Origin: DATLFI01 sp035524895
GTDB lineage: Bacteria; Acidobacteriota; Thermoanaerobaculia; Multivoradales; Multivoraceae
DNA: 21,480 nucleotides
Assembly: GCA_035524895.1 (NCBI GenBank)
Contig: DATLFI010000353.1
Location: forward strand, 1-21,480
Direction: 5' to 3'
The position numbers and the translations under genes are program-made. Positions 16,495-21,480 of this stretch are shown in pieces (position 1 is the stretch's first letter; every line of letters begins with the position of its first letter). The notes under the pieces are model-generated. The model did not search any database and was not told the DNA's origin. It saw only the letters and a program-made list of their open reading frames with translations.

Positions 16495-16537
16495 GGGAGG
16501 AAGTGGTTCAGCTATGCGGCCCGCAGCTCTGCGAGCC

Positions 16538-17368
16538 TCAATTCACCCGGCTCCGACGATGCGCCGCGAGCACTAAGTCGACGTCGTTCTCGCGCTTGAG
16601 CAGCACTCCGAGGAACGGCAGCTCTTGCTCGATGCGCTCCGACGGGATGCCGGCGCGACGGAGCGCGGCGATCCAGTCGATCAGCTCGCTGGTCGATGGA
16701 CGCTTGCGCACCTCGGGCAGCTCGCGCAGCCAGTAGAAGCGGAGCAGCACCTGGTGCAACAGCTCGTCCTCGACGTCGGGATGGTGCACGCGGACGATCC
16801 GGGTCATCGTCTCCTTGTCGGGAAACGCGATGTAATGGAACACGCAGCGGCGCAAGAAGGCGTCGGGCAGCTCTTTCTCGTTGTTCGACGTGATGACGAC
16901 GATCGGTCGGTGGCGCGCGGTGTGATGCTCGCTCGTTTCGACCACGGCGAAGCTCATGCGATCCAGCTCGTGCAGCAGGTCGTTGGGGAACTCCATGTCG
17001 GCCTTGTCGATCTCGTCGATCAGCAGCACGAGGCGCTGGGCGGCGGTGAAGGCCTTGCCGAGCGGTCCGTAGCGAATGTACTGCTTGATGTCGCGAATGT
17101 CCCGGTCACCAAAGCGCGCGTCGTTGAGTCGCTGCACCGTGTCGTAGACGTAGAGCCCGTCCTGCGCCTTGCTGGTCGACTTGATATGCCAGGTGAGGAG
17201 CTCCATGACCAGGTTCTCGGCGATGGCCTCGGCCAGCACGGTCTTGCCGGTGCCAGGCTCGCCCCGAATCAGCAACGGCCGTTCGAGAGCGACCGCGACG
17301 TTGACGGCGTCGCGCAGCTCGGGCGTGACCAGGTAAGAATCGGTGCCGGTGAAGCGATGGAACGGCAT
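16538..17368 (-). CDS. MoxR family AAA+ ATPase
   Basis: 276 residues, short but complete for this MoxR subgroup. Walker A is GEPGTGKT (36-43), Walker B LLIDEID (115-121), sensor 1 ITSNN (159-163), arginine finger region RR at 173-174 (PDAFLRRCVFHY), and a helical lid follows. MoxR ATPases act as chaperones for assembly or activation of protein complexes, usually with a VWA partner that is the next gene here. ATG 17368 was chosen because GAGG lies about 8 nt upstream and family proteins start near FTGTDSYLVTPEL; a longer open frame extends upstream but is not conserved. This is the first gene of the minus-strand set MoxR-VWA-DUF3014-MCE. Its upstream region abuts the broken end of a Sir2 gene, so its promoter may lie in or near that remnant; a weak TAGAGT (about 17430-17435, minus strand) is the only candidate -10 I see. 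Confidence 0.88.
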   Translation of the reverse strand: MPFHRFTGTDSYLVTPELRDAVNVAVALERPLLIRGEPGTGKTVLAEAIAENLVMELLTWHIKSTSKAQDGLYVYDTVQRLNDARFGDRDIRDIKQYIRYGPLGKAFTAAQRLVLLIDEIDKADMEFPNDLLHELDRMSFAVVETSEHHTARHRPIVVITSNNEKELPDAFLRRCVFHYIAFPDKETMTRIVRVHHPDVEDELLHQVLLRFYWLRELPEVRKRPSTSELIDWIAALRRAGIPSERIEQELPFLGVLLKRENDVDLVLAAHRRSRVN

Positions 17369-17437
17369 GGTGGGGACCTCGGCTCGGTAGAGCTTGGCAC
17401 TGCCGGGTCGGCGGCGCGGGCGAGGTCGCGACTCTAA

Positions 17438-17939
17438 CCCAACGCCTTGGTCGAGAAGCTCACAGGCCGTCATCACCCAGAACATCGACGGTCTGCACCA
17501 GGCGGCGGGCCTTCCGGAGGAATGCCTGGTCGAGCTCCACGGCAACTTCAGCTACGCCGCGTGTCTCGAATGCGGGCTGAGGCACGAGGTCGAAACGATC
17601 CTCGAGATCTTCGAGCACTCGGGCGACCCACCCGACTGCTCCGCTTGCGGCGGCCTGCTCAAGACCGCGACGATCTCTTTCGGCCAGGCCCTTCCGCCAG
17701 CGGCCGTCCAACGCGCCGAAGCTCTGGCACGGCAGTGCGACCTTTTTCTCGTGCTCGGGAGCTCGCTCGTCGTGTACCCGGCGGCGGCGTTGCCATGGCT
17801 GGCGCGGCGGTCCGGTGCCTCCCTGGCTCTCGTGAACCGGGACCCGACTGAGGTCGATCCCGTCGCCGACCTGGTGGTCCGAGGAGAGATCGGGCCAACC
17901 CTCGCTTCGGTTAGCGACCAGGCCGGCGAGAGTTCTTAG
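17438..17939 (+). pseudogene. 5'-truncated Sir2 family NAD-dependent deacylase
   Basis: The C-terminal ~155 residues of a sirtuin are readable: VITQNIDGLHQAAG (catalytic His in the following VELHG), four zinc cysteines (CLEC and CSAC), the ISFGQALP strand, LVLGSSLVVYPAA and a normal C-terminus. The entire N-terminal NAD-binding half (GAGxSxxSGIPDFR) is missing. Just upstream, PNALVEKLT (17438-17464) is readable in another frame and matches the sirtuin segment PNxxHxxLxxLE, so there is also a 1-nt shift and a small deletion, with TAA immediately before it. A TTG at 17394 could open the intact frame, but the product would lack the NAD site. I call a pseudogene. It is transcribed away from MoxR, whose start is 70 nt from the broken end. 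Confidence 0.78.
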
Positions 17940-17982
17940 CTGACCAGGCTCATATTACCCCTGGCGTGGAAGGCCCTGGGCA

Positions 17983-18013
17983 CTTGACTCGAGTGGCTCG
18001 AATCGTCCATTAT
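17983..18013 (+). promoter_or_regulatory. Candidate heat-shock (sigma-32-like) promoter
   Basis: CTTGAC (17983-17988), 16 nt, then GTCCATTAT (18005-18013). This resembles the E. coli sigma-32 consensus CTTGAA-N13-17-CCCCATNT. It lies about 300 nt upstream of the Hsp20 start. The consensus was defined in proteobacteria and may not hold in this host. Confidence 0.3.
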
Positions 18014-18028
18014 CTTAGCCGGAGACGA

Positions 18029-18047
18029 TGAGATCTCGTTGATCTCA
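18029..18047 (+). other. Stem-loop in the hsp20 leader
   Basis: TGAGATC-TCGTT-GATCTCA forms a perfect 7-bp stem with a 5-nt loop. It would lie just after the predicted start of a transcript from the sigma-32-like promoter. A role in regulation or mRNA stability is inference. Confidence 0.45.
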
Positions 18048-18311
18048 ACGTCGCGCATCTCGCATCTGGAGCTAATTAGAAATGGGCGCGGCGAGCCGAG
18101 GAATATCTCCGCTAAGTTGAGTGTTGTTGACTCACGAGAAAGGTCGCTGTCTCCCGGGTGCCGGATCGATTTCCGGGCCGGAGTCACAGCCGTCCTCGGA
18201 GCGATCGACAATCGACACGACAGCAGTCGACCCCCCGTCTCCCCGCGCTGGCTCGCAGCAGCGCGACGACGGAGACCAGGGAGTCGCCACCAACAACGAA
18301 GGAGACGAATC

Positions 18312-18758
18312 ATGGCAAACACGAATCTCAGCACCACCCGACGTCCCGCGACCTTGCCGTCGCTGGTCGACCAGTTCTTCGACGACGCGTTCTTCCAGAA
18401 CTGGATGCGGCCGACAGGCGAGCAGCAGCAGCAAGCCTGGTTCCCGCCGGTGGATCTCAGCCAGACGACCGACAAGTTCATGGTCAAGGTAGACCTGCCT
18501 GGCATGACCGCGAATGACATCGAGGTCACGGTCGAGAACCAGACCCTGACGCTGCGCGGCGAGCGCAAGCTCGAGAACAGCGAAGAGGGCGAGACCTTCA
18601 ACCGCGTCGAGCGGGTCTACGGCCGCTTCACCCGGACCTTCCAGCTCCCGTCCAACGTCGATTCGGCCCAGGTCTCGGCAACGTTCAAGGATGGCGTGCT
18701 GTTCGTCGAGATCCCCAAGTCCGAAGCCGCCAAGAGCCGGCGAGTCGAGATCCGCTGA
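18312..18758 (+). CDS. Hsp20 family small heat shock protein
   Basis: 148 residues, the typical size. An N-terminal arm (1-46) with LPSLVDQFFDDAFFQNWM precedes an alpha-crystallin domain (about 47-137; FMVKVDLPGM, LTLRGERK, FKDGVLFVEIPK) and a short tail with the V/I-x-I motif VEI (145-147) used for oligomer contacts. It is an ATP-independent holdase that keeps unfolding proteins soluble in the cytoplasm. ATG 18312 has AAGGAGA 6 nt upstream. It is monocistronic: a non-coding leader of up to 290 nt precedes it and a strong intrinsic terminator follows 47 nt after the stop. Heat-shock regulation is likely from family knowledge and weakly supported by the upstream motif. Confidence 0.95.
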   Translation: MANTNLSTTRRPATLPSLVDQFFDDAFFQNWMRPTGEQQQQAWFPPVDLSQTTDKFMVKVDLPGMTANDIEVTVENQTLTLRGERKLENSEEGETFNRVERVYGRFTRTFQLPSNVDSAQVSATFKDGVLFVEIPKSEAAKSRRVEIR

Positions 18759-18805
18759 GCTCGCTGCTCGCCGGGCAGAACCGGCGCTCCTCGCTCCGGA
18801 TCGAC

Positions 18806-18839
18806 AAGCCCCGCGCCTCCGCGCGGGGCTTTGTTTTTC
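18806..18839 (+). terminator. Rho-independent terminator after hsp20
   Basis: An 11-bp perfect stem AAGCCCCGCGC / GCGCGGGGCTT with loop CTCC is followed by TTGTTTTT. It ends the hsp20 transcript before the S1-domain gene. Confidence 0.93.
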
Positions 18840-18969
18840 TGGTTGTCTCCGGTTTTTCCGGTTCCCAGGACTGTCGGCGGCAGGAACCACTCGCCAAGTG
18901 GAATCTCCCGGCACACCGAACCCCTTTGGCCGGCACCTCGCTCGAAGGCAGCGCGCGACCGTGTCGGCC

Positions 18970-18978
18970 TGCTACAAT
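18970..18978 (+). promoter_or_regulatory. Extended -10 promoter of the S1-domain gene
   Basis: TGCTACAAT: TG at 18970-18971, one base, then TACAAT (5 of 6 matches to the -10 consensus). No good -35 is present, as is usual for extended -10 promoters. The start of transcription would be near 18985, leaving a leader of about 135 nt. Confidence 0.5.
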
Positions 18979-19054
18979 CCTTCTCTGCGCTGCCGCTCCG
19001 GTCCTGTGCATCGAGGACGCCGGAGCATCCCACAGCCAGCCGCCGGTCGCCTGA

Positions 19055-19082
19055 CGTCCGCCGAACACCCACGGGGCGGACG
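19055..19082 (+). other. Stem-loop in the leader of the S1-domain gene
   Basis: CGTCCGCC (19055-19062) pairs perfectly with GGCGGACG (19075-19082) around a 12-nt loop, ending 37 nt before the ATG. No Shine-Dalgarno is visible before that ATG. Confidence 0.5.
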
Positions 19083-19119
19083 CTCCTACGCCGCCCACCG
19101 GCAACACAACCCACGAGTC

Positions 19120-20586
19120 ATGACGCGCAACGACCTGCCGCTCCCGGAAGAAGACAGCACCGCCGCAGGAACCGCCGCGGAAGCAGAGGCCGGTGTGGAG
19201 AACACCAGCTCCGCCGATGCGTCTCCCACGCCCGAGGACGCGTCTCCCGCGCCCGAGGTCGAGCCGCAGGCCGCGCCAGGTGACGAGCAGCCAGCTGACG
19301 CCGCCCCCGCGGAGAAACCGTTGGCTGGCGACGCTGCTGAACCCGCCGCTCTCGCTGCATCTGACTCCGAAGCCGCCGACACGACGGCTGGCCCGACAGC
19401 GGCACCGCCGCTCGTTCCGGAGCCGCCTGCCGAGCCGCCCTCGCCGCAGGTAGAGGCGCTGATGCGCGCGCAGTCCGAAGGCACCCAGGTGACCGGCAAG
19501 GTGATCGGCTGGAACAAGGGCGGGTTCCATGTCGTCGTCGACGGCGTTCCGGCGTTCTGTCCGAAGTCCCAGATCGAGCTCGGCAACCCGAAGCGCGCCG
19601 CGGTCTACATCGACCAGGAGTACCCCTTCCGGGTGCTGGAAGTGCGCGAGGGCGGCAAGCGCGTCGTGGTCTCGCGACGAGAGATCCTCGAGGAGGATCG
19701 TCGCGCCACCCTGGAGAACCTCCGCAGGATCAAGAACAGCGGGGAAGTGATCGACGGGACCGTGACCTCGATCGTCGACTTCGGGGCCTTCGTCGAGATC
19801 GGTGGCCTCGAAGGACTCGTGCACCTGTCGCAGCTCAGCCGGCGCAGGGTCGAGAGCGCGCGGGAGCTGCTCCAGGTCGGCCAGCCGGTGCAAGTGAAGG
19901 TGATCAAGATCGAGAAGGGCGGCGAACGCATCTCGCTCTCGATGAAGGCGCTCGAGAAGGATCCCTGGGAGGATGTCGCCGAGCGCTGGTCCGCCGGTGA
20001 CCGCTTCGAGGGCCGTCTGCTGCGCCGCGCCGAGTTCGGCCTCTTCGTCGAGATGTCGGACGGCATCGAAGGCCTCCTGCACGCGTCGCAAGTCCCGCAC
20101 GGCAAGGATCTCGACGACGAGACCCTGCAACCCGGCCAGACCGTCGAGGGGTGGGTCCGCGAGGTCGACCCAGTCCGGCGCCGCCTTTCGCTCTCGATGC
20201 GCGAAGTGGCCAAAGGCGACCCCTGGAAGGAAGTGCGCACGAAGTACCAGGACGGCGAAGTAGTCGCCGGCGAGGTCGAGCAGATCGCCAAGTTCGGGAT
20301 CTTCGTCCAGCTCGAGCCAGGCCTCACCGGCCTGCTGCCGTTCTCCGCGCTCGGGCTTCCAGAGGGCGCCAACGTTCGCCGGCAGTATCGGACCGGCCAG
20401 CGCCTCGAGGTCGTGGTCGACTCCATCGACACCAAGCGGCGACGCGTCTCGCTCGCTCCGGTCGGCGCCAAGCTCGAGGGGACCAAGGCGGACCTCAAGG
20501 ACTACCAGCGCAAGCTCGAGACGAAAGACAGCGGCGGTCTCGGGGCAATGGCGGCGGCGCTGGGCAAGATCCGCCCACAGGCGTGA
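19120..20586 (+). CDS. S1 RNA-binding domain protein (ribosomal protein S1-like), four S1 repeats with acidic N-terminal extension
   Basis: 488 residues. Four S1/OB domains are visible at about 120-187, 207-276, 293-361 and 378-446; the second (VDFGAFVEIGGLEGLVHLSQL) is the most canonical, and linkers such as LSMKALEKDPWEDV are typical of ribosomal S1. Residues 1-112 are low-complexity, Ala/Pro/Glu/Asp-rich, with no domain I recognise; ASPTPED-ASPAPE is a small internal duplication. Classical S1 has six domains and about 560 residues, so this may be a reduced S1 or a paralogue acting on mRNA or rRNA in the cytoplasm. For that reason I give no gene symbol. ATG 19120 is the first start after the extended -10 promoter and leader hairpin; there is no clear Shine-Dalgarno. 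Confidence 0.85.
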   Translation: MTRNDLPLPEEDSTAAGTAAEAEAGVENTSSADASPTPEDASPAPEVEPQAAPGDEQPADAAPAEKPLAGDAAEPAALAASDSEAADTTAGPTAAPPLVPEPPAEPPSPQVEALMRAQSEGTQVTGKVIGWNKGGFHVVVDGVPAFCPKSQIELGNPKRAAVYIDQEYPFRVLEVREGGKRVVVSRREILEEDRRATLENLRRIKNSGEVIDGTVTSIVDFGAFVEIGGLEGLVHLSQLSRRRVESARELLQVGQPVQVKVIKIEKGGERISLSMKALEKDPWEDVAERWSAGDRFEGRLLRRAEFGLFVEMSDGIEGLLHASQVPHGKDLDDETLQPGQTVEGWVREVDPVRRRLSLSMREVAKGDPWKEVRTKYQDGEVVAGEVEQIAKFGIFVQLEPGLTGLLPFSALGLPEGANVRRQYRTGQRLEVVVDSIDTKRRRVSLAPVGAKLEGTKADLKDYQRKLETKDSGGLGAMAAALGKIRPQA

Positions 20587-20722
20587 GCGTGGCCAAGCGG
20601 CGCGCCGCTAGGGGCCCCGCGCGAAACAGCGTTTTCACGCGGCGCCCGCTGCCCAGCCCTCAGTGAACCGAACCAGACTCTGGATCCCTACCGGCACTTC
20701 CCTCTCCTCTCGCTACTCCACC

Positions 20723-21064
20723 ATGCCCGAGAAGCGCGTCTTCAGGATCGTCTTCGCGAATCAGGGACAGACATACGAGATCTACGCTCGGAGCGTCGGC
20801 CAAGGCGGGATGTTCGGCTTCGTCGAGGTCGAGGAGATCTTGTTCGGAGAGCGGTCCCAGGTCGTGGTCGACCCGTCCGAAGAGCGGCTCAAGCACGAGT
20901 TCGCCGGGGTGCGACGGACGTACCTGCCGCTGCACTCTGTTCTGCGCATCGACGAAGTCGAGAAGGAAGGCACGGGGCGGATCCGGCGGCCCGAGGGCGA
21001 GACGGCGTCCGTTACTCCTTTCCCGGTGCCGATCTACACGCCGGGTCGGGATCCCAAGAAGTAG
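20723..21064 (+). CDS. DUF1820 family protein
   Basis: 113 residues, close to the usual ~105. The whole family pattern is visible: RVFRIVFANQGQTYEIYARS, GMFGFVEVEEILFGE, VVVDPSEERLKHEF and YLPLHSVLRIDEVEKEG. It is a small soluble protein of unknown function. ATG 20723 places the family start (M..K.V.RI.F) at the N-terminus. A GTG at 20663 would add 20 residues without similarity; neither start has a clear ribosome binding site. It sits 136 nt after the S1-domain gene and 64 nt before the OmpH/Skp-like gene, all on the plus strand. Confidence 0.85.
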   Translation: MPEKRVFRIVFANQGQTYEIYARSVGQGGMFGFVEVEEILFGERSQVVVDPSEERLKHEFAGVRRTYLPLHSVLRIDEVEKEGTGRIRRPEGETASVTPFPVPIYTPGRDPKK

Positions 21065-21128
21065 ACGCTTCTACGTGGGTCCGGTCGCGCGCGTTGCCGC
21101 CGGGCCCCATGTCAGGGAGGCATCAGGA

Positions 21129-21480
21129 ATGACATCGCAGCGCCGCTCCACGAAGAACCTCCGAGGTGTTCGCCGGGTCGCCTTCCGCGGACCGGATCGA
21201 CTCGCCTCGTGTTGGCTGGCTTGCCTGTTGGCGGTCACGGTCCTCTCGACCGGCAGTGCTGCGCAGGAGCCCGCTTCTGCCGCGGGGCCGATGCGGATCG
21301 CCGTGGTCGACCTCGAGCGGGTTTTCCTCGAGTCGCCGGCCGGCCAGCGGTTGCGCACCGAGCTCAAGCAACTCGAAGAGAGGGTGCGCGCCGAGCTCGA
21401 AAGGCACGCGCGCCAGATCGAGGAGCTGGAACGCAGCATGGCCGGCAAAGCTCCCGAAGAGCAGAGGGTCTTGGCGCGTC
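21129..21480 (+). CDS. OmpH/Skp-family periplasmic chaperone, 3' end outside the window
   Basis: 117 codons are visible before the window ends. A basic N-terminus and hydrophobic stretch (LASCWLACLLAVTVLSTGSA) give a signal peptide with probable cleavage after AA near AQEP. Then MRIAVVDLERVFLESPAGQR opens the Skp/OmpH domain, followed by a heptad-rich helix (ELKQLEERVRAELERHARQI, continuing EELERSM), the start of the long alpha-helical tentacle. Skp is a trimeric periplasmic holdase for outer membrane proteins on their way to BamA. ATG 21129 has AGGGAGG (21114-21120) 8 nt upstream. It usually lies beside bamA or lpxD; here the upstream neighbours are DUF1820 and an S1-domain gene. The n-region is long (about 27 residues). 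Confidence 0.85.
   Translation, partial: MTSQRRSTKNLRGVRRVAFRGPDRLASCWLACLLAVTVLSTGSAAQEPASAAGPMRIAVVDLERVFLESPAGQRLRTELKQLEERVRAELERHARQIEELERSMAGKAPEEQRVLAR

Larger units (their letters stand above)
17940..18311. other. 372-bp non-coding region upstream of hsp20, AT-richer than its surroundings
   Basis: Runs such as CATATTACCC, CATTATCTTAG, GCTAATTAGAAATG and GAATATCTCC make 17950-18130 visibly lower in G+C than the flanks. It holds a sigma-32-like promoter candidate, a 7-bp hairpin, a short inverted repeat (TGAGT/ACTCA, 18118-18134) and, at its end, the hsp20 ribosome binding site AAGGAGA (18299-18305). No gene is supported. Confidence 0.6.

Noticed and set aside
17394..17939. Functional Sir2 gene starting at TTG 17394
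   Set aside because: The first ~20 codons show no sirtuin similarity and the NAD-binding half is absent.
18117..18135. Inverted repeat TGAGT-N7-ACTCA as a CIRCE (HrcA) operator for hsp20
   Set aside because: CIRCE is TTAGCACTC-N9-GAGTGCTAA; arms and spacing do not match.
20617..20642. Hairpin after the S1-domain gene as a terminator
   Set aside because: The stem CCGCG-GAAA/TTTC-CGCGG has a mismatch and no T-run follows, so it is too weak to call.
20585..20660. tRNA-like start (GAGCGTGGCCAAGCGG) after the S1-domain gene
   Set aside because: It resembles the 5' part of a Leu/Ser tRNA, but there is no GGTTCGAAT-like T arm and no acceptor stem pairing.
1..21480. CRISPR arrays, insertion sequences, integrases, rRNA genes
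   Set aside because: I looked for regular short repeats, transposase or integrase motifs, terminal inverted repeats and conserved rRNA stretches and found none.

Overview
This is a G+C-rich (by eye about two thirds) bacterial chromosome segment, densely coded and with no rRNA, tRNA, insertion sequence or CRISPR array that I can support. The host is probably Gram-negative: there is an OmpH/Skp-type periplasmic chaperone, an MCE (MlaD-like) lipid-transport domain and several exported enzymes. A secreted protein carrying a VWFA domain of the kind common in Acidobacteriota, with two copies of a roughly 103-residue repeat that I associate with secreted proteins of that phylum, makes an acidobacterial host (for example Thermoanaerobaculia-like) my best guess. 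This is inference; no marker gene in the window settles it.

Layout. (1) 1-2343, plus strand: end of a DUF4956 membrane protein, translationally coupled through a CTGA overlap to a CotH-family kinase-like protein. (2) 2354-4772, plus: a D-threonine aldolase / D-serine dehydratase-type PLP enzyme and an FAD-linked sugar-acid lactone (or alditol) oxidase. (3) 4788-7934: a divergent pair of exported hydrolases, a class C beta-lactamase-like serine hydrolase (minus) and an M20 amidohydrolase (plus). (4) 8071-9096, minus: a plant-type O-methyltransferase. (5) 9337-13209, plus: a 1290-residue secreted protein combining a trypsin-like protease, a VWA domain, an Ig-like domain and two repeat domains. 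(6) 13270-13433: remnant of a GltD-like FAD/NAD(P) oxidoreductase. (7) 13508-17368, minus: a four-gene set, MoxR AAA+ ATPase, CoxE-type VWA protein, DUF3014 membrane protein and an MCE-domain putative lipoprotein. (8) 17438-17939, plus: a 5'-truncated Sir2 deacetylase. (9) 18312-18758: Hsp20 with a heat-shock-like leader and a strong terminator. (10) 19120 to the end: a four-S1-domain RNA-binding protein, DUF1820 and the start of an OmpH/Skp-like gene.

The most informative structure is the arrangement of 13270-17939. A plus-strand gene missing its 3' part and a plus-strand gene missing its 5' part both have their broken ends facing the minus-strand MoxR/VWA/DUF3014/MCE block. That is what replacement or insertion of the block would leave, so the block may be a mobile or horizontally acquired unit. 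The MoxR-VWA pair is a known type of chaperone for assembling or activating complexes; its link here to an inner-membrane DUF3014 protein and an orphan MCE lipoprotein suggests, without proof, an envelope function. The secreted protease-VWA protein is the other unusual item.
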